DNA of 13,735 nucleotides from Acidobacterium sp. GTDB taxonomy: Bacteria > Acidobacteriota > Terriglobia > Terriglobales > Acidobacteriaceae. The translations under genes and the position numbers were made by a program. Below are positions 1 to 5,797 of the stretch, piece by piece. The stretch covers positions 12,507 to 26,241 of the forward strand of contig PMAM01000281.1 in the NCBI GenBank assembly GCA_003152595.1, given 5' to 3'. Within the stretch, counting starts at the first letter, position 1, and every line of letters starts with the position of its first letter. Below the pieces are notes generated by a model. The model worked only from the letters and a program-made list of their open reading frames with translations. It was not told where the DNA came from and searched no databases.

Positions 1-353
1 TTCATCCGGAGAACACGGCGCTGGCCCATCTGGCGAAGACGACGGGGATGACGGATATTCGGCAAATTGCTGTGGGGCGGTTGCTGCTGGACAATTTTCC
101 GCACATCAAAGCGTACTGGCAGATGATGACGGCGAAGATCGCGCAGATCGCGCTGCGCTTTGGCGCCGATGACATTGACGGCACGGTGATCGAGGAAAAG
201 ATTTACCACGACGCCGGCGCGACGACTCCGCAGGGCATGCGGCGGCAGGAGCTGATGCGGCTGATCACGGCGGCGGGGCGGGTTCCGGTGGAGCGGGACA
301 CGCTTTATCGGGCTGTGACCCGGACGGAAGAGAGCTTCACGGTCGCGGTATAG
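1..353 (+). CDS. mqnE: Aminofutalosine synthase MqnE, C-terminal part (5' end outside window)
   Basis: Only the last 116 codons are present; the reading frame enters at base 3 and ends at TAG 351-353. MqnE is a radical-SAM enzyme that joins the chorismate-derived enolpyruvyl benzoate to SAM, giving aminofutalosine in the futalosine route to menaquinone. The visible part has the family's C-terminal signatures: HPENTALAHL at the edge, IAVGRLLLDNFPHIKAYW, FGADDIDGTVIEEKI, then HDAGATTP and a closing LI..AGR.PVERDTLY stretch. The related MqnC differs at the LLLDN..HIKAYW segment, so MqnE is the better call. The radical-SAM CxxxCxxC motif lies outside the window. The gene converges on the response regulator with a 40-bp gap. 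Confidence 0.93.
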   Translation, partial: HPENTALAHLAKTTGMTDIRQIAVGRLLLDNFPHIKAYWQMMTAKIAQIALRFGADDIDGTVIEEKIYHDAGATTPQGMRRQELMRLITAAGRVPVERDTLYRAVTRTEESFTVAV

Positions 354-393
354 GCGAGTATCGCTCACACTTGTTCGAAGGGGAGACTTCGCT

Positions 394-1008
394 TCACTGC
401 CGGGCGGCGGTCGGCAAAGGGTCCATGGAGTGGACAATCGCGTACTGAATCGAGTTCGAGCAGTGGGCGCATGTTGTATTGAGCGCAGACCGTGCATTCT
501 TGTCGAGAACCTGAGGGAAGGTCCTGAGGCACTCCGGACAGGAAATTGTGACGTACGGTTCTCCGGAAGGATCGTGCCCGTTGGTGGGAATCCAGATGGG
601 CGCATCGGAACGGGCTGGAAAATGAGCTGGTTGAGATTCCTGTGGGCGCGTCATCGCTTCTATCGCTGCCAGCAACAGATGCGGGCGGTGGCTCCCCTTT
701 TCGTAAAAGGCATCGGCTGCAACGCCAGCCGGGATTGACTTGCCTTCGAATGCGCCGCTCATGGCGACTACGCGAATGGAGGGAAATCGACGCCGGACCA
801 CGGAGAGCAATTCAAATCCCGACATGCCGGGCATATTCAGGTCGGAAAGAATGATGTCGGGAGCCTCATCCCGGATGGCGTTCAAAGCGGAAAAGCCGTT
901 GGGGGCCGTGCGGGTCGCATAGCCGAGAACGGTAAAGATGGTGGACATGCTTTTGCACACCAGCGGATCGTCGTCAACAATGAGGAGCCTCGCCTTTGGG
1001 TTGGGCAT
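394..1008 (-). CDS. Response regulator: receiver domain plus C-terminal four-cysteine module
   Basis: A 204-residue protein. Residues 6-120 are a CheY-like receiver with the full phosphorylation set: acidic pocket D12-D13-D14, phosphoacceptor D56 in SDLNMPG, switch residue S84 in AMSGA, and K104 in EKGSH. A loose linker (about 121-150) leads to a small domain with CPEC (C157, C160) and CAHC (C180, C183), spaced like a zinc ribbon. There is no helix-turn-helix or enzymatic output domain, so the output could be protein or nucleic-acid binding through the ribbon; this is inference. The ATG at 1008 is preceded by GAGGTG about 4 bases upstream, which supports the start. No histidine kinase lies next to it, so it is an orphan regulator in this window. 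A possible sigma-54 site lies upstream at 1088-1104. Confidence 0.9.
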   Translation of the reverse strand: MPNPKARLLIVDDDPLVCKSMSTIFTVLGYATRTAPNGFSALNAIRDEAPDIILSDLNMPGMSGFELLSVVRRRFPSIRVVAMSGAFEGKSIPAGVAADAFYEKGSHRPHLLLAAIEAMTRPQESQPAHFPARSDAPIWIPTNGHDPSGEPYVTISCPECLRTFPQVLDKNARSALNTTCAHCSNSIQYAIVHSMDPLPTAARQ

Positions 1009-1087
1009 CGTTCACCTCGGTGCGGGCATCAAAGAGACGCCCGGACCTACAGTGTCCCATCACGCCGGTTCTGGTACTGGTCAATAG

Positions 1088-1104
1088 TGCACATATAGCG
1101 CCAA
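1088..1104 (-). promoter_or_regulatory. Candidate sigma-54 (-24/-12) promoter for the response regulator
   Basis: Read on the minus strand the site is TTGGCGCTATATGTGCA. It has the invariant GG and GC dinucleotides separated by 10 bases, and it matches the TTGGCAC-N5-TTGCA consensus at most informative positions. A start site about 12 bases downstream would give a leader of roughly 70 bases before the ATG at 1008. A single match in a GC-rich window can arise by chance, and no enhancer-binding protein gene is visible. Confidence 0.3.
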
Positions 1105-1224
1105 ACCAGCGGCGGCGGGTTTTTTTCCAGAACTCAGCGATATGGAGAGCCAGGCTGGTTTGTCAGCTGAACCATGGCAACGACTCTGCCGTTGCACGAT
1201 CAGCCTTGCCAATCATCTTCCGGA

Positions 1225-2040
1225 TCAGTCGATCTTCCTCAGCCACAAATTCCGGAACGAGACTTTGCAGGGTGCGCCTTCGATTTGCAGGCCGAAGAGG
1301 CCAGAGACGTTGTTGGACGAGGCTGGGTCGTCGTCGACTAAGACGGCCATGAGCTGGCCGTTGAGGATGTGCAGGATGACTCCTCCGCGGGCGATGATCT
1401 CGTACTGGTTCCAGTCGCCTTCGTGGATGTAGGTCCCAAGTTGCGCGCGGTCGCCGATGGTTCCGATGAGCTGCGGTGGTTTACCGGGGAGGGTTTGGAC
1501 GACCTGGCCGCGCCAGACGATGATGCCGCGGTGGGTGTTCTGCGAGTAGAGCTGGCCGCTGTATTGCTTGTTGCTGTCATTGGTAGCAAGCCAGAAGTCG
1601 GCCTGGGGGCCGATCATAACCCAGCGCGGATCGAGGGGCGGCTCGCCTTTACCGGCGGTGCGACCGGGCGGAATGCCGGTGCTCGATCGATATTGAATGC
1701 CGCTGCCGCCGCCCTGCTCGACTTTGATTTCGAGCTTGAGGTCGAAGTCTCTTGCCGTGACGTTGCGATTGACGAGAAAAGTGTTGCCGGCTCGGTGGTC
1801 GGGTGTGGAGATGCCGACGATGGCGCCGTCCTGGACGCTCCAGACACCGGGCTCGCCATCCCATCCGTCGAGGTCCTTGCCGTTGAAGAGGGCGACGAAG
1901 CCGGTGTGGTCGGCGAAATTGAGCGGAGCGGGCTCGGGGAAGACGCCGTTGACCTGGCCCGCAATGTTGGGCTGGGCGGTGGTTTGCGCCGAGAGACTGG
2001 GAAGGGCAACGAGCAAAAGCGCGAGGAGACGAAGTTTCAC
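1225..2040 (-). CDS. Secreted DUF1080 / 3-keto-disaccharide hydrolase-family protein
   Basis: A 271-residue protein with a signal peptide (residues 1 to about 18: MKLR followed by a Leu/Ala-rich core ending in LSA). The mature part fits the DUF1080 fold, a concanavalin-like beta sandwich: FVALFNGKDLDGW (48-60), WSVQDGAIVG (67-76), FDLKLEIKVEQGGGSGIQYR (99-118), GQLYSQN (162-168), GDWNQYEIIARG (208-219), HILNGQL (224-230), and the closing GLFGLQIEG...VSFRNLWLRKI. Family members are exported proteins of sugar breakdown; some hydrolyse 3-keto-glycosides. The substrate cannot be told from this sequence. The start is GTG at 2040, supported by GGAG six bases upstream and by the signal peptide beginning directly there. 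It appears monocistronic; REP-like hairpins lie upstream. Confidence 0.88.
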   Translation of the reverse strand: MKLRLLALLLVALPSLSAQTTAQPNIAGQVNGVFPEPAPLNFADHTGFVALFNGKDLDGWDGEPGVWSVQDGAIVGISTPDHRAGNTFLVNRNVTARDFDLKLEIKVEQGGGSGIQYRSSTGIPPGRTAGKGEPPLDPRWVMIGPQADFWLATNDSNKQYSGQLYSQNTHRGIIVWRGQVVQTLPGKPPQLIGTIGDRAQLGTYIHEGDWNQYEIIARGGVILHILNGQLMAVLVDDDPASSNNVSGLFGLQIEGAPCKVSFRNLWLRKID

Positions 2041-2050
2041 GTTGTTCTCC
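2041..2050 (-). promoter_or_regulatory. Ribosome binding site fixing the GTG start of the DUF1080 gene
   Basis: On the minus strand GGAG (2047-2050) is followed by the six-base spacer AACAAC and then GTG at 2040-2038. The spacing is ideal, and the encoded protein begins with a proper signal peptide, so GTG rather than a later ATG is the start. Confidence 0.75.
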
Positions 2051-2179
2051 GCAGATGAAGCTCAGAGAACAGTATCAGCGATGGGACTCACGGGTCAGAT
2101 AACGCAGTTGGGGATCCGTTGATTTGGCGGCGAAACCGTCCCTCGGCGGCTAAAGCCGAACTCGTTCTACGGTTCTTAT

Positions 2180-2199
2180 GGCACGGCTGAAACCGTGCC
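2180..2199. repeat. REP-like hairpin, 7-bp perfect stem
   Basis: GGCACGG (2180-2186) pairs perfectly with CCGTGCC (2193-2199) across the six-base loop CTGAAA. The following bases CCCTTCAAAG contain no T tract, so it is not a typical terminator on the plus strand. Confidence 0.6.
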
Positions 2200-2327
2200 C
2201 CTTCAAAGCTCGGCGGGCGCTGAAGTTCGGGTTTTTCACAGGATGGCCATCTCTTTTCATACGGATTACCAGCTGTGCACGTGAAACTTTCCGGGCCTAA
2301 AGGCTGGGGATTTTTAAGTTGCTGGTT

Positions 2328-2347
2328 CCCCGGCCTGAAGGCCGGGG
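2328..2347. repeat. REP-like hairpin, 8-bp perfect stem with TGAA loop
   Basis: CCCCGGCC (2328-2335) pairs perfectly with GGCCGGGG (2340-2347) across the tetraloop TGAA; it is the strongest hairpin in the gap. It lies 67 bases past the stop of the OpgC-like gene on the minus strand, so it could also protect or end that transcript, although no T tract follows. Confidence 0.65.
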
Positions 2348-2413
2348 CTTCTACCGTCGTCCCGCTCGCGCGGGACCGCTTCGCGAAAAGTCCCGAATCA
2401 TCCGGTCGGAGCC

Positions 2414-3631
2414 CTACAGCGGGCGCTCTTCGAGGGCGACGGCGGCCATGGGCGGCGAGTTGGCGGGGGGAGCGACGGGCGGCTGCGCGGAAGCGTCCGG
2501 TGCGGGGGGCTTTGTAATTCCCTGTTTGGCGCGACGTTTCTTGCGGACTTCGTTGGCTGCGACGAGGAAGAGCGAGACGAAGGTGACAGCAAGGAGTGCG
2601 ATGGCGGTCCAGCCGGTGAGCTGCTCCATTTCGCCGACGAGCAGCGCCAGACCCGCGAAGACGAAGAGCAGGTGCGCGCAGAAGACCTGGAGCGAGGCTT
2701 TGCCGAAGGTGAGGAAGGGCTCGCGTGCGACCACGACGCGAATATATTTGCGCAGCCAGTAGAAGACAACGAGGAAGGCCGCGATGTTGAGGACGCGGAG
2801 GGGTCCGATTTGCCACTTATCGAGCAGCGGCCCGAGGGACTGCTCGGTGAGGTGTGGGCCGAGCCAGCTGAAACGGACGCCGACGAAGAAGAGGCAAACG
2901 GCGGCGCTGAGGGCGACTCCCCAGCGCGGAATCAGCTTTAGCGGGACGTCGCGGTGTGCGGAGCATGCGCCGAGCCAGAGGCCGACGACCCAGACCATCT
3001 GCCAGGCGAAGAGGTTGAAGGCGCCGGTTTCCTGGAGGGGGATCTGCAGGTGGGTAAGATGGACGACCCAGGAGTGAATAAGGTCGCGCAGGCCAAACTG
3101 GGCGCCCAGCCAGGTGAGCGCGCTGATGGCGAGGACGGTCTTCCATCCCCAGCGCACCGCGGCGGAGAGGAAGAGCGGCGTGAGGAAAAGGAAGAGGACG
3201 TAGAGGGGGAGGATATCGAGCAGCGGCGGGCAGTAGATGAGGAAGATGGAACCGGTAATGGCGACGCCGGGATGGTTGAGATAGAAGTTGAGGAGATTCG
3301 TGATGGCGGCGCGATGATGATGGACGGCCCAGCTGGCGGCGATGGTGAAAGCGAAGGCGAGCAGAAACAGGTGGTAGGCGTAGAGCTTGAAGGAGCGGCG
3401 CCACATATGGGAGCGCACGCCGACGGGATCCTCCATGGATTTGCGGATGTAGAGGCGGCCGATGAGGATGGCGGAGAGGAAGACGAAACCTTCCGCGGAG
3501 GAGACGAAGCCAAAGGGCTCGTTGACGAAGGCGCTGTAGTGCGTGGGGAGGTGCGTCAGGGTCATCCAGACGAGGAACAGCCCACGGAGGGCGTCGAGTT
3601 CGGGAAGGCGCTGAAGCTTCGGGAAATGCAT
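2414..3631 (-). CDS. OpgC-family membrane acyltransferase
   Basis: A 405-residue integral membrane protein with about ten hydrophobic helices. OpgC proteins transfer succinyl or similar groups onto periplasmic glucans at the inner membrane. Family motifs occur in order: RLPELDALRGLFLVWMTLTH (8-27), SSAEGFVFLSAILIGR (44-59), RRSFKLYAYHLFLL (78-91), LPLYVLFLFLTP (141-152), FAWQMVWVVGLWLG (208-221), and FGKASLQVFCAHLLF (309-323). The likely catalytic histidine near the N-terminus is H27, with H87 and H320 also conserved. The last 40 residues are a Pro/Ala-rich tail after a basic stop-transfer segment (EVRKKRRAK) and look cytoplasmic. No glucan synthesis genes (opgG, opgH) are nearby, so the acceptor is unknown and could be another polysaccharide. 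The ATG at 3631 has no good Shine-Dalgarno, but the conserved motif begins eight residues in. Confidence 0.88.
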   Translation of the reverse strand: MHFPKLQRLPELDALRGLFLVWMTLTHLPTHYSAFVNEPFGFVSSAEGFVFLSAILIGRLYIRKSMEDPVGVRSHMWRRSFKLYAYHLFLLAFAFTIAASWAVHHHRAAITNLLNFYLNHPGVAITGSIFLIYCPPLLDILPLYVLFLFLTPLFLSAAVRWGWKTVLAISALTWLGAQFGLRDLIHSWVVHLTHLQIPLQETGAFNLFAWQMVWVVGLWLGACSAHRDVPLKLIPRWGVALSAAVCLFFVGVRFSWLGPHLTEQSLGPLLDKWQIGPLRVLNIAAFLVVFYWLRKYIRVVVAREPFLTFGKASLQVFCAHLLFVFAGLALLVGEMEQLTGWTAIALLAVTFVSLFLVAANEVRKKRRAKQGITKPPAPDASAQPPVAPPANSPPMAAVALEERPL

Positions 3632-3703
3632 GGTGGGTGCAACCCTGGTGGGGTGCTCCTAGATTAGACGCGGCTCGGTGAGCAGGGTTGCGGGCGCCGG
3701 ACG

Positions 3704-3738
3704 CAGGTTACAGGGCACAGGTTACGGGTTACTGGTTC
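3704..3738. repeat. Degenerate 7-bp tandem repeat, five units
   Basis: Five consecutive heptamers: CAGGTTA, CAGGGCA, CAGGTTA, CGGGTTA, CTGGTTC. Units 1 and 3 are identical, and the others differ from them by one to three bases. The array lies in the 147-bp gap between the glutaryl-CoA dehydrogenase gene and the OpgC-like gene, about 70-105 bases upstream of the latter's start. No gene crosses it. Confidence 0.7.
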
Positions 3739-3778
3739 GGAGGATTGCGCGGAACTGAGGTTCAGGAGCATCGCGCGG

Positions 3779-4969
3779 CTAGAAAGCGGCGATGCCCGTA
3801 ACGCTCTGACCAATGACCAGCGTGTGGATGTCGTGCGTGCCCTCGTAGGTCTTCACGGACTCGAGGTTCATCATGTGGCGCATGACGGGGAAGTCGTCAG
3901 TAATTCCATTTGCTCCGAGGATGTCGCGGGCCATGCGGGCGCACTCGAGGGCCATCCAGATATTGTTGCGCTTGGCCATGGAGATGTGTTGGTGCTCGAC
4001 TTTGCCCTGGTCCTTGAGGCGGCCGACCTGGAGCACGAGGAGCTGGCCCTTGGTGATTTCGGTGATCATCCAGGCGAGTTTCTCCTGGACGAGCTGGTGG
4101 CTGGCGATGGGCTGATCGCGGAACTGCTTGCGGACGAGGGAGTACTGGCGGGCCGTGTCATAGCAGGACATGGCTGCGCCGATGCCACCCCAGGCGATGC
4201 CGTAGCGGGCCTGGTTGAGACACATGAGCGGCGACTTGAGTCCGCCGGATTCGGGCAGGAGGTTGGTGGCCGGGATGCGGACGTCCTGCATGGAGAGGCC
4301 GGAAGTGACCGAGGCACGCAGGGACCACTTGCCGTGGACATCCCAGGAGCCGAAGCCGGGGCGGTTGGTTTCGACGAGGAAGCCGCGGACGGTGCCGTCT
4401 TCCTGGCCGGGATCGCCATAGGTTTTAGCCCAGATGACGGCGACGTCGGCAATGGAGCCGGAGGTGATCCACATCTTTTCGCCGTTGAGGATGTACTCGT
4501 CGCCGCTGCGGTCGGCGCGGGTGCGCATGCCTCCAGGATTCGACCCGAAGTCGGGCTCGGTCAAACCAAAGCAGCCGAGCTTTTCGCCGGTGGCCATCTT
4601 CGGGAGCCAGTAATTCTTCTGTTCATCGGAGCCGAAGGTGTAGATGGGGTACATGACGAGCGCGGACTGCACGCTGACGAAGCTGCGCACGCCGGAGTCG
4701 CCGCGCTCGAATTCCTGCATGACGAGGCCGTACTCGACGTTGGACATGCCGGCGCAGCCGTAGCCCTGGAGGCTGGCGCCGAAGAAGCCGAGCTGGCCCA
4801 TCTGAGGAATGAGTTCTTTGGGGAAACGTCCCTCGCGGTTGCACTCCTCGATGATGGGGACGAGGTTGTCTTCGATGAACTGGCGGGCGGTGTCGCGCGT
4901 GAGGCGCTCGTCGTCGCTGAGGAGGCTGTCGAAGCCGATGAAGTCTACGCCCTTGAAAGGAAAAGCCAT
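3779..4969 (-). CDS. gcdH: Glutaryl-CoA dehydrogenase (acyl-CoA dehydrogenase family)
   Basis: A 396-residue flavoprotein of normal family length. It oxidises and decarboxylates glutaryl-CoA to crotonyl-CoA and CO2 in lysine, tryptophan and aromatic degradation, passing electrons to ETF. Diagnostic stretches are RGDSGVRSFVSVQSALVMYP (89-108), GCFGLTEPDFGSNPGGM, WITSGSIADVAVIWAK, ARYGIAWGGIGAAM and NLESVKTYEGTHDIH. E376 in YEGTHDIH is the expected catalytic base. R95 and S99 match the human residues Arg94 and Ser98 that hold the distal carboxylate, which favours glutaryl-CoA over plain fatty acyl-CoA. The ATG at 4969 has only a distant GGAG (about 13 bases). It is divergent from the zinc-ribbon gene, with a 178-bp gap. 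No ETF or glutarate pathway gene is adjacent. Confidence 0.94.
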   Translation of the reverse strand: MAFPFKGVDFIGFDSLLSDDERLTRDTARQFIEDNLVPIIEECNREGRFPKELIPQMGQLGFFGASLQGYGCAGMSNVEYGLVMQEFERGDSGVRSFVSVQSALVMYPIYTFGSDEQKNYWLPKMATGEKLGCFGLTEPDFGSNPGGMRTRADRSGDEYILNGEKMWITSGSIADVAVIWAKTYGDPGQEDGTVRGFLVETNRPGFGSWDVHGKWSLRASVTSGLSMQDVRIPATNLLPESGGLKSPLMCLNQARYGIAWGGIGAAMSCYDTARQYSLVRKQFRDQPIASHQLVQEKLAWMITEITKGQLLVLQVGRLKDQGKVEHQHISMAKRNNIWMALECARMARDILGANGITDDFPVMRHMMNLESVKTYEGTHDIHTLVIGQSVTGIAAF

Positions 4970-5091
4970 AAGATAAGAATCGCTCCGGAAGGGAAATCAT
5001 ACCGTTTCGGGGTGGGGGCTGGAACCGGAAGATAGCCGCGTGAAAGTGCGGCGAAGACCGGGCGCACGCGTCCAAAAATATGCGGGCCCGG

Positions 5092-5118
5092 TTTACGCGG
5101 GGCGCAAAACCTTGTAAT
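5092..5118 (+). promoter_or_regulatory. Candidate promoter of the zinc-ribbon gene
   Basis: TTTACG (5092-5097, four of six against TTGACA) and TGTAAT (5113-5118, five of six against TATAAT) are separated by 15 bases, shorter than the usual 17. The -10 sits in the only AT-rich spot of the GC-rich gap, 29 bases before the ATG at 5148. The short spacer keeps this tentative. Confidence 0.3.
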
Positions 5119-5147
5119 TATGGCGTAGCAGGGGAAACGAGGAACCC

Positions 5148-5491
5148 ATGGCTGGCGATCTGCAACTCATCTGCAGCGACTGCGGGCAGGAATTCACATT
5201 TACGAGAGCGAAGACCAGGCATTTTTTCAGGAGCGCGGGTACACCGCACCCAAACGCTGCAAGAGCTGTCGTCAGGCGAAGAAGAGCCAGATGGGCGGAG
5301 GCGGTGGCGGGGGCGGCTATCAGCGAGCGGAGCCAAGAGGAACGGCGGTAGTCTGCTCCGGTTGCGGGCAGCAGACGACGGTGCCCTTTGAGCCGCGTGG
5401 CGATCGGCCGGTGTACTGCCGGGATTGCTATCAGGCGCAAAAGGGCGGCGCAGGCGGCGCGAGCAGCAGCCGCGGCCGCGGGCGCAACTAG
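5148..5491 (+). pseudogene. Double zinc-ribbon protein, broken by a one-base frameshift
   Basis: Joined across the shift this would be a protein of about 114 residues with two ribbons. Frame one (ATG 5148, preceded by GAGGAA with good spacing) gives MAGDLQLICSDCGQEFTFT and the first CxxC. The match then moves to the -1 frame: ESEDQAFFQERGYTAPKRCK, then SCRQAKKSQ, a Gly-rich linker, and a second ribbon VCSGCG...RPVYCRDCYQ. The first part fits the 'probable zinc-ribbon' family, the second a short CxxC...CxxC module. The simplest cause is one missing base just after 5204, since restoring a G there yields the smooth FTFTESEDQ. The unshifted frame runs to 5351 without cysteine pair two. A T TTT TTC heptamer at 5222-5228 would allow a -1 shift into the right frame, so the gene may not be dead. 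Function is unknown; nucleic-acid or protein binding is possible. Confidence 0.8.
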
Positions 5492-5553
5492 GCAAAAATC
5501 AGCATCGTGAGCGACGACGCCCGTCGGGGGCCAACGGCGGCGTGCGCGCCTGT

Positions 5554-5567
5554 GCTCTGCCCAGAGC
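5554..5567. other. Small hairpin between two convergent gene ends
   Basis: GCTCT (5554-5558) pairs with AGAGC (5563-5567) over a GCCC loop, between the stop of the zinc-ribbon gene (5491) and the stop of the small minus-strand gene (5575). It has no T tract on either side, so a terminator role is weakly supported. Confidence 0.25.
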
Positions 5568-5574
5568 GTGATCT

Positions 5575-5742
5575 TCAGGCCGCGTCTTTCTTTTTTGAGG
5601 GGAGGGGGCTCTCGCTGGACGAGGGTGGGCGGCCGACTTCGCCGGGCTCGCTGGCATCTTCACGGCCGGTTTCTTCCTGGCGGCGCTGTTCTGGGTGCTC
5701 AGTTACGGTGGGGTGCTTCTCGTGCTCAGATTGTGCGCTCAT
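5575..5742 (-). CDS. Small hydrophilic protein of unknown function (55 aa)
   Basis: I do not recognise this protein. It starts MSAQSEHEKHPTVTEHPEQR, is rich in Glu, Ser, Pro and Arg, has no hydrophobic segment, and ends in a basic PSKKKDAA tail, so it is probably soluble and disordered. Support for coding comes from a strong Shine-Dalgarno (GAGGAA at 5752-5747, six bases from the first G pair to the ATG), GC-rich third codon positions, and its place 55 bases after the fusion gene on the same strand. The frame opens ten codons earlier (5772), but that start lacks a ribosome site. It may be the last gene of the unit that starts with the RNB ribonuclease. Confidence 0.5.
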   Translation of the reverse strand: MSAQSEHEKHPTVTEHPEQRRQEETGREDASEPGEVGRPPSSSESPLPSKKKDAA

Positions 5743-5752
5743 CGGATTCCTC
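5743..5752 (-). promoter_or_regulatory. Ribosome binding site of the 55-aa gene
   Basis: Minus-strand GAGGAA (5752-5747) with spacer TCCG precedes ATG at 5742-5740. It selects this ATG over the upstream in-frame one at 5772. Confidence 0.55.
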
Positions 5753-5797
5753 ACAGGGAGTGAGATGCGCACAGGCTCGCCTGAGGAGAGGCTGGGA

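Larger units (their letters stand above)
2143..2375. repeat. Cluster of REP-like palindromic elements with a CTGAA/CTAAA loop theme
   Basis: At least four palindromes share a GGC-(T)(G/A)AA-GCC centre. These are TCGGC/GCCGA around GGCTAAA (2143-2159), GGCACGG/CCGTGCC (2180-2199), a weak GCC-TAAA-GGC (2295-2304) and CCCCGGCC-TGAA-GGCCGGGG (2328-2347). The segments 2294-2310 and 2332-2348 are a 17-base direct repeat with 14 identities. A further stem, TCCCGC/GCGGGA, lies at 2360-2375. Repetition of one loop theme in an intergenic gap fits repetitive extragenic palindromes; whether copies occur elsewhere in the genome cannot be seen here. Confidence 0.65.
2041..2413. other. Gene-free stretch with REP-like hairpins
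   Basis: These 373 bases lie between the 3' end of the OpgC-like gene and the 5' end of the DUF1080 gene, both on the minus strand. I find no credible gene in either direction; the open frames crossing it lack family signatures and run out of the neighbouring gene. From about 2143 to 2391 it holds several short palindromes (listed separately). The promoter of the DUF1080 gene should lie between about 2050 and 2140, but I see no clear -35/-10 pair. Confidence 0.7.

Noticed and set aside
1105..1224. Terminator after the DUF1080 gene
   Set aside because: The G/C-rich and A-run segments do not form a stem followed by a T tract on the minus strand.
2088..2816. Minus-strand frame of 242 codons covering the REP-like gap
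   Set aside because: It begins inside the OpgC-like gene in another frame, is Arg/Pro-rich, and runs through palindromic repeats; no family similarity.
3824..5035. Long plus-strand open frame (403 codons) opposite the glutaryl-CoA dehydrogenase gene
   Set aside because: It is an antisense shadow of a high-GC gene; its translation is rich in Ala, Gly, Glu and Val with no family motif, and the minus strand is an unmistakable enzyme.
5291..5491. A separate 66-residue single-ribbon gene starting at ATG 5291
   Set aside because: The same frame already encodes conserved first-ribbon sequence (ERGYTAPKRC) upstream of that ATG, so it is the second half of the frameshifted gene, not a gene of its own.
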